Assembly (NCBI RefSeq): GCF_963422355.1
Contig: NC_085095.1
Location: 3,791,607-3,855,606, forward strand
DNA: 64,000 bases
Reading direction: 5' to 3'
Origin: Corticium candelabrum
Taxonomy: Eukaryota > Porifera > Homoscleromorpha > Homosclerophorida > Plakinidae
Shown here: in pieces, positions 33,116-45,199 of the stretch
Layout: every line of letters starts with the position of its first letter
Numbering within the stretch: the first letter of the stretch is position 1
Made by a program: the position numbers and the translations under genes
Notes under the pieces: generated by a model
Told to the model about the DNA's origin: nothing
The model's database searches: none
Seen by the model: only the letters and a program-made list of their open reading frames with translations

Positions 33116-34127
33116 ATGGCTGCAAAATTGTTTGCCTTGCTTTCTGTCTTTCTCGTTGCGGCTTCTTGCTTCTACAATGCAGACGGCTGGATGCGACGCA
33201 GTACCTCTTCTCCTATCACAATAACCTATTGTGTTTGGAGGTATGAATATGTCTGCTATTTATATCCGTCCTTCATCTGCGTTTATGAATACCGCTGCGT
33301 TACAATGACGATAATACTTCAAAAGCGGAGCGTGACAGATGATGGCATCATTGAATGTGTACCAACGAAATTGAGTGAAATGGACTGTGACGAAGACGGC
33401 CGAGTCAGCCATCGCGAGTTTGTTGTAGCATTGACACTCGATGAAAGTAACGATACATCTAGAAGAGCTTTTGAAGATGGAGATAAGAACGGTCAGTTTA
33501 TATTTTCCAATAATGACTATACTACAGTAAATGATGTCTGTCTCTACACAGGAGATAAATATCTGAACGCAGTAGAACTGAGAAATATGGCTGCAAAAAA
33601 TCGCTACTGCCTACAAAAGCAAAGACGCCAGCGACAAGTGCTCGATAGTCAACTGCCAGGAAATTTTGAGCTTTACGATACAAACAACAATGGAGAGATC
33701 GACGGGATAGAGTTCAGCGATCAAGTGAACAATGTGCACAATGGAACAATGACTGTAAATAGTTTTGGCATGATAATGAAGAAAATAGCTGGATGTAAGA
33801 ATTTATCAAGTTTACGATATTTTATCGTTCCGTTGTTGCACATTTTACCTTATAGGTGATGGCGTAATCTCTAAAGCGGATTTTGACATGGCTGTGGCCG
33901 TGACTATGCCGTGGCTGTTCAAACCAGGTGACGGAGCCGAAGGAGCCGAGCAAAGAAGGCTGCTGCAAAAGCAAATAGAGGAAGAAGATGAGATACAGAA
34001 AGACGGCGATCCAGCTATCGGCTACGTCGGCCAGTCAAAAGAATACCAAGATGTCAACGATAATAACGAGGAAGGAGACAAAAACGATGCAAAAGCAGAG
34101 AGAGAAGACGATGTGCGCAGGGGGTAG
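33116..34127 (+). CDS. Secreted EF-hand calcium-binding protein (four exons)
   Basis: Exons 33116-33240, 33331-33491, 33552-33794 and 33856-34127 join in phase through GT-AG sites and give about 266 residues. The N-terminus (AAKLFALLSVFLVAASCF) is a signal peptide, so the product is probably secreted or in the secretory pathway. Calcium-binding loops are DCDEDGRVSHRE, DKNGDKYLNAVE (its codons are completed across intron 2) and DTNNNGEIDGIE. A degenerate fourth, DGVISKADF, begins exon 4. The C-terminus is highly charged (Glu/Asp/Lys). Introns are only 60-90 bp. The first acceptor (AAGCGGAG) is the weakest junction. No transposon link; this is the clearest host gene in the window. Partners unknown. 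Confidence 0.72.
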
Positions 34128-35238
34128 GGATCGGCAGTGACAGCTGATTCTGTGCAGACTCGACTGAAACGGGACTAGAATAGCTCGTTGTAACAGTGCT
34201 AGTTGTTGTAGTGTGGTGTTGTTGTTGCTGTTGGCTGCTGCTAATAGTTTGTACGTCTGCATGCATGGGTCCTTCTTGTTTAGACCCATGAATTTAACAC
34301 AGCAAACTAAAGAACTCCGAGCAGTGTCTCAACAGGTTCTAGACGTTTGCCGCATCTTTATTAGAAATTGAATCACAGCAAGCCTTCACTGTTGATTTAA
34401 AAAGTGTGATCTATACGTTGCAGAGCCGTTGTCGCTATATCCAGACTGCCAAGCATGCAGTAACACACCACTTACTAATGTAGAACATGGGCGTATCATA
34501 AAGATTTTCGATGACGAAGTTCCCACGATGAAATGAATATTTACGGAAGATTCCACATTTCAAACTTTTTACAGATTACACACTTCTCTTTACATAGATG
34601 TACGTGTATGTAAGTGTACATCGTAAATAGTGCAAAGCTTGTCGAGATCCTAGCTTCCTATGTGTACTACTGTAAGTGTGTTGTTGAGATGTGCGTGATG
34701 GTATGAGCGACCGGTAATGACGTTGTTTTAAGCCAATCACAGACTCAATAGTTTATGATGTCACAATACAGTTGTAAGTCACGTCTAGTGGACTAGCTGT
34801 ACGTACTGTACGGCTCCGGGTTTAGCATGCCATTGTCACGGGACTGTAAGAAAATGTGCAGGCTCGAACTCCTCGAGATGACTTGAAGACTGCGGCAAAA
34901 CTGCAACTAAATGTGAGAACACGTCCCTTTAACAAATAATATCGACATCTGGTTCCGTAACATTATTGCTATGCGTCGTATTTGTCAAAGAGAGTGTAAG
35001 TATGTTTGTGCCAGATTGTTGATCTTCAGCAGCTCTAGAGAGCTCAAGCGAATCCACGAGCCGTCTTTTTGCAGAGATAACAGCCAGACAAACTTTCGAT
35101 TTTCTCGTTTGTTTTTGGTTTAGTAGATTTTTTGTAAGCTTTCGCTTCCTTCTTGTTACGGCAGGCAGAGACTAGAATGGCAAATCTGGTTTTGTATGTA
35201 TGTCGCAATCGATGAAATTCTTGCAAACTATATATAAT
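34128..35238. other. Gap downstream of EF-hand gene
   Basis: No further exon and no canonical AATAAA was identified. A CAACAA/GTTGTTG-rich patch lies at about 34200-34245. Confidence 0.4.
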
Positions 35239-35311
35239 TGTAAGGGTATATAGTATAGATATGTACCAGTGTGGGAATGTATACACAATAGATATAGAAT
35301 ACCACTATACA
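35239..35311 (+). repeat. 5' LTR, 73 bp
   Basis: Starts TGTAAGGG and ends ACTATACA, directly before TGGTGTCAGG (35312), a likely primer-binding site. It is nearly identical to 37734-37804. Confidence 0.75.
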
Positions 35312-35401
35312 TGGTGTCAGGCAGTGGACTCGACGTCCCAGCTACGGAAATGTGAGCTCGCCTAGGAATAAGCGCGAATTCGAAAAGGAACAAGCAACGC
35401 A

Positions 35402-37530
35402 ATGGTAGAACCGGAGAGAGTCGCTCTGGATGACAGCATGGAAGCAGGAGCAGCAGCGCAAATTGCCGCAACGTCATCAACGGTATTGCTGCAAGGACCT
35501 GTCCCGATGCCGCCCAAGCTGAGAGTTACAGGAGACCTGGGACAGAATTGGAAGAAATTGAAACAGGTCTGGAACTCGTATGAGGTAGTCTCTAGACTAA
35601 ATAAACAAGCGCATGACTACAGAGTTGCAACGTTTATAACTTGCATTGGGTCGGAAGCGCTAGAAATCTACAATGCACTACCATTTGAGTCTGAACACCA
35701 CAAGATGAACATGGGGAAAGTGCTACGATTGATGGAAGTCCATTACGTAGGCAAGACAAACATCATCTATGAGAGATTTCAGTTTCAGAGTAGACTGCAA
35801 CAAACTGGGGAAACGGCTGAGCAGTACATAACGGTCCTGCGCGCCTTGGCACAAACGAGTCAGTTTGGAGCATCACTAGATGAGCGAGTGCGAGACCAAT
35901 TAGTATTTGGTGTGCGCGAAAACGGACTAAGGAAGCAACTATTGCAGGTGAGAGACTTGGCATTAGCAATTTGTGTGGATATGTGCCGTGCATTTGAAGC
36001 AACAACCACACACATGAGAGTCATGACCGGGGGAACACCTGATGTTGTTGATGCAGTGGAACAATCCAAGCATACCAAGAGCAAGCCACCTGGTGAAAAG
36101 TCGCTAAAGAAGTCACGCAAGCATTCACGCCCAACGTATCAAGGTCTTGGCGAAGGTATGTTAAAAGAAGCATGCAATTACTGTGGATATGTGCATGAAC
36201 GGGGTAAATGTCCTGCGTATGGAAAGAATTGTGCAGTGTGTAACAAACCCAATCATTTCGCCAAAGTCTGCAGAGGTAAAGGAAAACCGCAACGTAAACA
36301 AACTGTGCATGCCACCCTTGATGACTATGATGATGCAGACAATGAGGACAAAATGTTTTCCTTGACACTAACGCCAGATGAAGTGAATAGCCTAGGAGAT
36401 AGTGCACATCAGAAACGAATACTAGCCACTATGATGGTTGATACAAAGGTAGTCAAATTCCAAGTGGACACAGACGCTACGTATAATGTGATGAGGCTAA
36501 GTGACCTGCCTCCAGGCAAAAAGCTAGAACCTGTAGACAAAGTTCTAACCATGTACAATGGCACTAAGATGAAAGCACATGGAAAATATGTATTGAATGT
36601 GAGAAATCCGAAGACAAAGCAGAAGCACAGAGTGGAGTTTGTTGTAGTGAAGCAGCGAACTCCATACTAGGTGCACAGTTGGTACAGAAGATGGGGTTAG
36701 TGGAAGTACGCTATGATCGAATTCATGTAATAGATGACCCCAAGCCATTGCAACAAGAACCACTCACAGAGACTAGTCAAAAACAGCACAAAGAAACTCT
36801 CATATCTCATGAAGTTCCATCACGACCTTGGTCAAAAGTCGGCAGCGATTTGTTTCAAAGGAAGGATCATCATTATTTAGTCTCAGTAGACTACTACAGT
36901 TTCTTCATTGAAGTTGAAAAACTTACAACAACAAACACTACAGCAGTCATCAGGGCCATGAAAAAGCAATTTGCAATACAATTCAAATGAATTTTAGGAC
37001 TTTGCCAAAGCATGGGAATTTCAAAACAACATGTCTAGTCCTGGACATCACAAAGTAATGGGAAAGCGGAAAATGCTGTGAAAATAGTATTAACTATTAT
37101 GAGAAAAGCAGAGAAGTGTGGCAGAGACCCCTGGGAAGCATTACTTGAATATCATAATACCCCCACAGAAGGGATGGAATCGAGCCCAGCTCAAAGAATG
37201 ATGAGCAGACGAACAAAGGGATTCTTGCCAACAACAGAAAATCTTCTCAAGAGACACATCTAGGACGACATGGCCAATATACAAAGGAACAAAATGAAAC
37301 AACAAAAAATATATGATAAAACAGCCAATGATTTGAGAGAGTTGCAACCAGAAGCTAGGGTGATGATTGAACCCTTTGGTTATGGCAAACAGTGGCAAAA
37401 GGCAACAGTGACAAAACAAATAGAACCAAGATCATATGAAATAGAGACAATAAATGGTACCAAATTGATCAGAAACAGAAAACATCTGAGACAAATGAAA
37501 CAGAACATAGTCAAAATCAGCAGAAGTTGA
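35402..37530 (+). pseudogene. gag-protease-integrase relic, RT deleted
   Basis: The 422-residue first frame matches the gag of the 51539-55747 element: VTGDLGQNWKKLKQVWNSYE, two zinc knuckles CNYCGYVHERGKC and CAVCNKPNHFAKVC, and a protease reading VDTDAT where active copies have VDTGAS. After a frameshift it continues LVEVRYDRIHVIDDPK and jumps directly to KETLISHEVPSRPWSKVGSD in the integrase. About 600 residues of reverse transcriptase and RNase H are therefore missing. Integrase then breaks further (stops near 36990, 37261), and the C-terminal PEARVMIEPFGYGKQW part is still legible. It cannot be autonomous. Confidence 0.85.
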
Positions 37531-37733
37531 GCCAAGTGACTGGTAAAGGCAAGACAGGAGTAGACTTGCCAATGACAAGAACATCAAGTCAAGAAAGAAA
37601 ACAACAGCAGCAAGCCAGTCCTAAACAGACTCAGAGAAGTAGTTGTAGAATAACTAAAATGCCAGCATATTTAGCAGATTGTAAGCTCTGCTAGCGTAGA
37701 GTAAGAGACCTTTTTTGGGTAAAGAAGGAAGGG

Positions 37734-37804
37734 TGTAAGGGTATATAGTATAGATATGTACCAGTTTGGGAATGTATACACAATAGATATAGAATACCAC
37801 TACA
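37734..37804 (+). repeat. 3' LTR, 71 bp
   Basis: Second copy of the short LTR, preceded by a polypurine tract at about 37720-37733. It differs from the 5' copy by a few bases, including loss of TA near the end. Confidence 0.75.
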
Positions 37805-38142
37805 ACAATATCAGCAATAACTGAGTGCGAGTCAAAAGAAGTTACACGCACTCCACTAACCGTTTTTACATGTGACAACGCAACATACGGCAGGGGCGCA
37901 TTTCTTTAATCTCCACATCTAATCCAGTTGAGCTTCACTGGATTAACTGGAAGTATTCCAGTGGAATTGGATTAGTGTGGAATAAAGAAACATGCAAGTA
38001 GACGTGAGCATGCGCATTGACTTAGTAGTTCGAATGGATTAATCTTGTCCTTTTTGCATGCCTATGGCTGCATTTGCAGCGTTTGTGTTTGTTTTGTTGT
38101 TTGACGACACGAATTTGTTGCTACTGACTCTTACTGGTAGCT

Positions 38143-39255
38143 TTGATGGTTTGGGTCCCCTTCTTGGAGGCATTGATACACCGTCGACAATCAGTTCGCA
38201 TCTCTGGGTTTACGGAAACTGTTGTTCTGCGTTATCATGCTGATGACTTTAGACGGCATTTTCGTGTTTCAAGGAAGACTGCAGATACTTTGACCTCTGC
38301 TTTCGGGCACTGCAGAGAAATTCAAAACTTTCAGCAAAGGGGAAGACCTTCTGGACGTTCAGAAACAGCTACTGGTAACATTATGGATGTTAGCAACACA
38401 AGAGACTATCAGAAGTGTAGCAGACAGGTTTGGGATATGTGGCGCAACAGTGTACAGAACTGTTCGGCGTGTCATCACTGCCATTGTTAGGAATTGGACT
38501 TCCAAAGTCATTGTGTGGCCTTACTCTGTTGAAGCTGTTTGTTCTATAACAGAAGGATTTTGTAGTCGTCGTGGCTTGCAAATGGTATTGGGTGCCATTG
38601 ACGGATCACACATACCGATTAAAGCATTGAACCAAGAGTCATACATCAACAGAATAAACTTCTATTCAGTAGTACTTCAAGCAACTTGTGATCATCGGAT
38701 GATGTGTCACAGACTGTTTTGCAGGCTTCCCAGGTAGTACACATGTTGCGCGAGTTTTGAGAAATTCCGACCTGTTTGATCGAATCAGTGAATCTAGAGA
38801 TACTATGTTTCCTGGAGGAAGTTTCATATTGGGAGATTCTGCTTACCCATTGTCAGCATGGCTACTAACACCCTATTGAGACAACGGCCATTTAACTTCC
38901 CAAACAGAGAAACTGCAACTATTTACATTCATCGACTAGAATGGTCATAGAAAGAACATTTGCTCTTTTGAAGGGACGTTTTCGTCAATTGAAGTATATG
39001 GATATTGACCGAGTTGAAGATTTTCCAAATATCATATTAGCAGCTTGCACGCTTCATAACATCTGCCTTATGTCTGAAGGGGATGTTGATGACCTCGTGG
39101 ATGATGATGCTATTGGTATGGACGAAGATAGCTGTAATCCTTACAATGATGTAGCTACTACTATTAGTAGTGCTGGTATGAGAAATGAAGGCAAAGTGAA
39201 ACGAGACCTTGTAACTGAACAGCTGTGGGAACAGTGTAGAGTTTTTCTACATTAG
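38143..39255 (+). pseudogene. PIF/Harbinger transposase, frameshifted
   Basis: In order across frames: HADDFRRHFRVSRKTADTLT (helix-turn-helix region), SVADRFGICGATVYRTVRR, VLGAIDGSHIPIKA (first Asp), NRINFYSVVLQATCDH, then after a frameshift near 38730 FPGSTHVARVLRNSDLFDRI and LGDSAYPLSAW (second Asp). After another break at about 38880 comes MVIERTFALLKGRFRQLKY (Glu), followed by AACTLHNICL and an acidic tail ending WEQCRVFLH. All three catalytic blocks survive, but at least three breaks make it inactive. Confidence 0.85.
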
Positions 39256-39487
39256 TGTTGTTCATAGGCTGTGTTGTTTATGTTGTATTCAGAGATCTAA
39301 TAATGACGCTGCAACTTTGTTTTCCTTCTTGTTACACGAACAAAACAAATTGGTGCCACAAACGCAACTAATACACTCAGACATCGGATACAGTCACGAA
39401 GAATTAACAAACCTTAATCTGCAACATGCTTATAGTATAATAGGCTCAACTCGTGTATTACTGAGCAAGTAAAGATCAGTTACATAC

Positions 39488-40253
39488 TCAGTGCTTGTGT
39501 GCCATATCTTGAACGGTTTCAACCAGATCCTTCAGTAGAGACATCTTTTCAGTCTGCATCTGCTTAAGAAAGGCAAAATTTTCTTTCTCTTCTTCTGCCT
39601 TTCGCTCTTCCATTGTTTGCAGCAAGATGATAATATCCTGTTTGGAGAATCCTTTCGTCTTGGTGGTTTCTCCTTTCATCTTCTTTCTTGGTGGAATAGG
39701 AAGGTCTTGCTCTGTATCAGATTCAATGGCTGCCTTGTCATACACTCTCTCAGTATCATTACAGGTTGTATGGCGGCTTCCAACAATCTCAATGTCAGCT
39801 GATATAGAAGACGATGTGTAGCTACTGGCAACATTAGTAGTGTCAAACTCTGGTCTGCTACCAAGGGTCTCATGTAGCTCAGTGTAAAATGCGCAAGCTC
39901 TCCTGCTGTTTGCTGTGAATAACCACAAGAAACCAGACTACTTAAAATCATAATGTTAAAGTCTTTTAACTGAAACAAACCTGTTTTTAGTTATGGTCAA
40001 CCGTTCTACGATACAAGGACCTCAGAATTTTCCACCTAGTTGAGCATTGGGTTCCTGCGACCTTGTAGCCATGTCGCTGTAATACTGAGGCTATCTTTTT
40101 CCGCACACTGCCTTTCTTTGTTTTGGTGTCCTGAAACTCTTTTTGGTAATCACGGTAAGGGTCTAACAACATTAAGGTGTCAGCACGACCCCAGTGATAC
40201 CCACCACTGTTGGATGATTGCAGTGACTCTTCATCTTGCTGACTTTCTTGCAA
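39488..40253 (-). pseudogene. SANT/Myb-like accessory protein of the Harbinger element
   Basis: Two minus-strand exons. The upper one (40253 to about 40000) encodes the SANT-like domain: WGRADTLMLLDPYRDYQKEF, IASVLQRHGYKVAGTQCSTR and WKILRSLYRRTVDHN, with a stop codon just before the expected splice. The lower one (39910-39488) reads RRACAFYTELHETLGSRPEF, an acidic linker, a basic PPRKKMK nuclear-localisation-like patch and a C-terminal coiled coil rich in Glu/Lys. In this superfamily the protein cooperates with the transposase for nuclear import and end binding. Confidence 0.7.
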
Positions 40254-40700
40254 TTGACCACTTGCAATTGAGCCTCAGAAGCATCTGCTTGAGTACTGTT
40301 AGCAGGTGATGGCAAATGACTAAATCCTCTTTAGCTAGTACCTTGTGACGTCTGCTGCATAACAGACCTTGAAAGAACGTTGTCTGCAAATATTGTAGCA
40401 GAAACGCGGCCCCATTCCATCAAGCCCGCTAGGTCTCCAAACAATGAGACCTACACCTAAAGGAAACGATTCTACGTCGTCTGCTGTTGAGGCTTGCTTA
40501 ATCAAAGCGTTTCCGCTTCATCTTCGCGCGCGTGTACTACTTGGCCACGCCTATCTCCACAAACTAATCCACTTTCTCGCTGGATTAGTTTGTGGAGTTT
40601 GGGTGAGCTCAACCGGATTAGGTTGTGGACATAAAGAAACGCCCCCAGAACACGTAGTAAGATATCCACAATTGCACAATCAAGAGAGAGGCTTTGGCAC

Positions 40701-42725
40701 TTATGAATAGTGGCAGCTTAAGCGAGGAAAGGAAATTGTTGTCTGTACACATGAAAATTTTCCCAGAACAAGAAACCTGCTTTTTCTCTTTGAAATTTTG
40801 TAGCCCCTCATGCCATTGTCAAAGTTAACAGTCACAGCATTACTTTCTACGGCATTCACCGTTCCAAGTGCACCGTTAAGACCATTACTCGTGTCGATGC
40901 TTCTGCGCAACATAAATCTGGCTCCAACAACAAGACAAAGTACAGCTTCTAACCCAGCTGTTAAGTTACAGTCCTTTTTCCATTTTTGTGTGGTCTTGGT
41001 TTTATCTACTTGATCTTTGCAAGGCAGTTGAACCCGAAGCGACTGCAGCGAATTTAACAATCCAAAGTTAAATTTATCACAAGCTTTTCTGGTGGAAAAC
41101 AAACAAAAAGCAGGTAAACAATTTGATTTCTGCAGCTGCGTAGTGTCAATCACTGGGCAGTTGGTTATTCTTCGCTTGAGAATTTTATTAGTGTTTTAGT
41201 AAGACAATCACGTAGAATTTCATCTAGAATAACAATAAATTCTGTGTCGGATTTCTCTGACGATGATTGATGGTAATCTTATCATAAACTACACTGTCTT
41301 TCCAGAAGTTGACTGTCGTCAATGCTTACATCCAAGTTTACTTAGGATGGCCCTTTTATTGAGTTTCTCAAACACGTAATCTTCATTAACTGGAGGCAGT
41401 TGCAGAAAGATCTCCGAGAAAGAGGATGTTTGTGGAACCGAACCAGTTGTCGAATCCAAACACCTCATCAAGGCTCAAATGAATGTAGGCGATTTTGAGA
41501 CTGGACAACATGGAAACGTCATCAATGACGATCAGTTTCAGATTGCACAGTTTCTCTTCGCATTATCTTTTGAGTCTTTTGGTAGTCTCCCGTAGCCAGT
41601 TGTCTGTACTTCATGTTCGATTGGCAATTGAAACAAGCGATGAACCGTCACTCCACCAACATTGAAGGCAGTTGTTGCTGCAACACAACAAATGACTGAA
41701 TTTTTCTTTCCTTCCAAACAGTGCCAACGTGATCTCTAATGGCTTCAATTAGGAAAGACTTTCCCGTTGCCCCTACTGACGGACAAACATGTCACATAGT
41801 CCTTCCTCGTGTTGCTTCTAGTGCAGCAGGTGGTTTGACACGTGGTTGAAGACTGTTGCTTGATCACTATTCAACATTGAAAGACGGTCTATCAAGTTCA
41901 GTTGGTTTACGCAATTAAGCTGCAAGTCTTGCTCATCATCCATACCTGCTACCCCTTCACCTATGGTTTGCGTCTTTCACCAAGGTCTTCAAGAGCACTG
42001 TTCACCGCTTCTTCAGTTTTCCTAGCCTCATCAATTTTTTCACGTTCATCTGTGCTTGAAGAATGCGCTGCAGTTTTTTAATGATGGAAATTCAAGTCAC
42101 TGTTCTTATGTAACATGTTGCTAAACGATTCTCAGCAATTTTATCCTCATTCATTAGTTGACTTACATCTATGAATGGCACAAAAAGCAGGAGCAAGGAA
42201 TAGAAATAGTCTTTTTTCTGATCTTCTTTGCTAGAATCGAATAGTTTGTGATTGACAAGCAATGATTTTGATCTCTTGCGGTACTTGTCTCGACGTCTTT
42301 CTTAATTTTGTACGAAATTGTAAAGATAGACGTCGTCATGTGGCCTGTTGGGGTAAAATTTGTCATTCAAGTTGTCCTCAAAGATCTCTGCTGAATCCGT
42401 GACAATTTTCTTGAGGTCTTCCAACTTTGTATAGTTCTTTAGCCTTCGAGATCTCTTTTGAACGAAAGATAACGTCGATCCACTGTACAGTCTTGGACTT
42501 CTCACAGAGACGGTCGCCAAGCAGTATGTCACTAGCTTTGTACAGTCCACATTCACGAGAGCGCAAACTGCAAATGCCAAAGGTCCAGAGTTGACTACAG
42601 CTGTTTTTTGTTAGATTCAACTTGGTGCCAAAAGTCTTGCAGATTACTTCTTTCAGCTTTCGTAACCTACCCGATGACATAGAGTGCAAGTGCAAGAGAC
42701 GTTCTGCAATAAACTGTATCTCCAT
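40701..42725 (-). pseudogene. Helitron PIF1-like helicase relic
   Basis: Minus-strand fragments in order from high to low coordinate: SRECGLYKASDILLGD, NLNDKFYPNRPHDDVYLYNF, a Walker A GATGKSFLIEAI (about 41790), and the C-terminal PIF1 block LCLVVGARFMLRRSIDTSNG with GALGTVNAV (about 40840). These are landmarks of the helicase half of Helitron Rep-helicase proteins. Stops and frame changes occur throughout, and the Rep (HUH) half is not in the window. No Helitron terminal hairpin was identified. Confidence 0.7.
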
Positions 42726-43680
42726 GCGACTTTGTCGGAGTGTCTCACGGTAGAGAGGAGTGGCAATCGTGAGAAATCGTGAGATCGTGAGACATGCTCG
42801 TAAATCGTGAGTCTCAGGACGAAATTGTGAGAGTTGAGAGGCCTGGTCGGAGTTCTTGGGCGAGATCCCACAAAGATCTTCATTCTAAGATCTTGATTAG
42901 GAAATTGGCAATTAATTGACAATTTCGGTAAATTTCCTGACAGGATCTCGAATCTTGTTGCTGGGCTGGGATCTTGTAAGAAATTCATTCGAATGTACGC
43001 GTGCGCCAATTAATATATGTAGTGCACATCAAATTTCAATTTTATAGATTCTATTGACGTACTTTTATAAACTCAACTCAATAATTGCATAACTCAATAG
43101 TAACTCAACTCATGTACTGTTCAATACATGCACTTCTATATGTCTCAATACTCTTTCTTAATTGCAGTCGTCGTCACTGGAGCAATAATTAGCTGATTTT
43201 CCTGGTAATTTGACCTTAAGCTTCTTTTTTGTGTGTCTGTACACTTTCGATTCAGACTATGATTTATGGCTTGTTTGGATTTGTTGAGAAACTGGCCCTC
43301 GTACTTCTTTTTGAGGCATTCTAAATATCAAACAGAAACAGTGTCAATATTCACATACATATATCATGTGCACAATAAAATGGTGTAGTGCTTATGTTTA
43401 CACATCAGCTGCATGGTCCTCTCTCTACAAATAGTACTGTTTCCAGCTTATGTTTACACATTAGCTGCATCAGGGGCTTCCCCAGGATTGAAAAGTAGCG
43501 TGGCTCTTGGGAGAGTGGTTTATTTGAGCGGGCATGGCCTCAACTATTTTGACCCTCGAAATTACTAGTAGTTTTGATGTAATCATTTATAACCTACTGT
43601 AAATGGACATAAATTGACACATAATGTCATTGTAACATTGAGATTATTAATTATCATACGTTTATTTATGTTATGATAGT
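42726..43680. other. Gap with CGTGAG-rich patch
   Basis: At about 42765-42835 the plus strand repeats ATCGTGAG/AAATCGTGAG four to five times. The rest is AT-rich with no supported exon; the phrase TTATGTTTACACAT(C/T)AGCTGCAT occurs twice at about 43390 and 43447. Confidence 0.45.
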
Positions 43681-43683
43681 CTG

Positions 43684-44823
43684 ATACGCCTTTGCTTGAG
43701 ATTTGACCAACTATGTACTGCTCTGTCAAAGTCAAACTCTTTCAGAGGTGGTCCCTCAACGGATATTCTCATGCAATGCTTGAGTGTTTTGTTGGTCATT
43801 TCACCATGTAAGCGGCTCTTGACTCTTCGCATTGTGGAGAAAGCCTTCACAGTCGGCAGTGTGAATCGGCAGAGTGAGACAAACCTCTGCTAACTTTGAA
43901 AAGTTGGGAAAGGAGCAATGAAGTGTTGTGCTCATGGCCAACAGCTGTAATACCTCTAACATTGAGTGTGAATGACAGTGCATGTGCAGGTAGCATCGCA
44001 GTTCATTCCATTCAGGCTTGAGATCGCTTTCATTGATGACTCTGTTTTCTCCTCCATACTGCTCTTGGAGTTGGTCCACTAGGATGTCTCCATATTTCTG
44101 CGACAGTGCTTCTTTCACTGACATGGGCAGTGTACTAGGATCAATGACTGAAAAACTAGCAAAGATACCAGTATTAGATAAGCGCTCCTAGATGTGACTA
44201 CAGAGTGTGTCGATAAAGGGAGAAAGATTTGTTCGTGGAACTGTTGCTTCATAGCTGGGGTCACACTAATGTTGCTCTGTGACAATGGTTCTTCGAGGTC
44301 AGCGTCGAGCTTGTCCAGCGACAAACCTTGATTTGTGCGGAGCATTTTAAGTCAACGAATGGTAGAAGAGACCAACTTATGAAGTTGTCAAAGGTCAATC
44401 CTAGTAGATTGAAGAACACAGCTTAGCCAGGTAATAGCTGGAAGAACATCGCACATCATATAAGGTGGCAATGACTTTATATTGTCTCACAACCTTGCTG
44501 AGACCATGAGCAAGGGCATCTCCTCTGTCCTCCGCTTCTCGGCCTAAGCTGACAAGCACAGCTGGCAGTACCTTCACCAGTGTGTGGCAGGCACTTTCGT
44601 GAGACAACCATCTTGTATCACAAGCCTTTTTTAGCTTAAGTGGGGGTTCTAGAAACTCTTGGATTGCTTTCAAACCCGATATGCGGACAGGGCTGTTCAG
44701 GTAGAAGTAAAAGAGCTGTGACAGGGTTGGCTTGAATTTCTTGTCAATGAAAGACACATCCTTTCCTGCTTGTGCTGCTGCCAGTTCTAGTCGATGGCAC
44801 ACACAGTGGATACTTATCAACAT
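43684..44823 (-). pseudogene. hAT-family (ZNF862-like) transposase relic
   Basis: The minus strand shows SIHCVCHRLELAAAQAGKDV, FKPTLSQLFYFYLNSPVRIS, ACDTRWLSHESACHTLVKVL and LSKVVRQYKVIATLYD. The C-terminal half follows in other frames (VKEALSQKYGDILVDQL, ELRCYLHMHCHSHSMLEVLQ, FPNFSKLAEVCLTLPI) and ends with ISVEGPPLKEFDFDRAVHSW. This is the order found in ZNF862/KIAA1586-type hAT-derived proteins. Several frame breaks are present. The SERxFS dimerisation motif is eroded (THTADCEGF region). Confidence 0.75.
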
Positions 44824-45010
44824 TGTTTGCCGTCGCTTTAGCCTTGTATCACTCCCATTTTACATATAGTAGGATAGAAGCATGTGTATATGCATGTACT
44901 TGTATGCACGCATGCAGACACATCTATTACCTCTTTGATACAAATAACACGTACTCCAGATAAGGGTCTTTCTTGTTGGAGAAAGAACTCCTTTTGAACT
45001 AAAGCCTACT

Positions 45011-45139
45011 TTATTTAAAAGACCCGAAGCCAGCCAGCTCTTCCTTTGTGTAGACTTCATCTAACAGCTTCCGCACATATTTCTGTGGAGGAGATGCGGA
45101 GCAAGGTAAATCCGTCAAAACAATGTCTTTGTACTTTAC
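45011..45139 (-). CDS. BEN-domain-like exon
   Basis: After an acceptor (TTGCTTTGCAG) the minus strand reads about 42 residues, KYKDIVLTDLPCSASPPQ then KYVRKLLDEVYTKEELAGF, and stops after GSFK. The VRKLLDEVYTKEELA stretch resembles the first helices of BEN domains (DNA- and protein-binding modules in chromatin factors and some transposons). The stop cuts the domain short, so this is a fragment or decayed exon. It lies upstream of the hAT relic on the same strand. Confidence 0.35.
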   Translation of the reverse strand, partial: VKYKDIVLTDLPCSASPPQKYVRKLLDEVYTKEELAGFGSFK

Positions 45140-45199
45140 CTGCAAAGCAATATATTGCATTCATTTCTGCATTAATTTATGACAAATGAGCAAATCACA

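Larger units (their letters stand above)
35239..37804 (+). mobile_element. Ty3/gypsy deletion derivative with very short LTRs
   Basis: The terminal direct repeats are 35239-35311 (73 bp) and 37734-37804 (71 bp), both starting TGTAAGGGTATATAG and ending in ACA. The 5' copy is followed by TGGTGTCAGG, the same primer-binding-like motif as in the intact element at 51289-55925. The 3' copy is preceded by a purine tract (AAAGAAGGAAGGG). Flanks are ATAAT and ACAAT, a 4 of 5 match. The body codes for gag, a mutated protease and a decayed integrase, but reverse transcriptase and RNase H are missing. Confidence 0.8.
37893..40646. mobile_element. PIF/Harbinger element, decayed, both genes present
   Basis: Ends GGGGCGCATTTCTTTAATCT and, from the other side, GGGGGCGTTTCTTTATGTCC are inverted repeats of about 45 bp that continue through CTAATCC(A/G)GTTGAGCT. 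Next to each end are extra GGATTAGTTTGTGGA-like subterminal repeats. The body holds a transposase relic (plus strand) and a convergent SANT-type relic (minus strand), the standard two-gene plan. No TWA target duplication could be recognised. Confidence 0.75.

Noticed and set aside
42378..43009. Whether 42653-43009 encodes a further gene
   Set aside because: It is an overlap of a low-complexity CGTGAG tract with the Helitron relic; no domain or splice site supports it.
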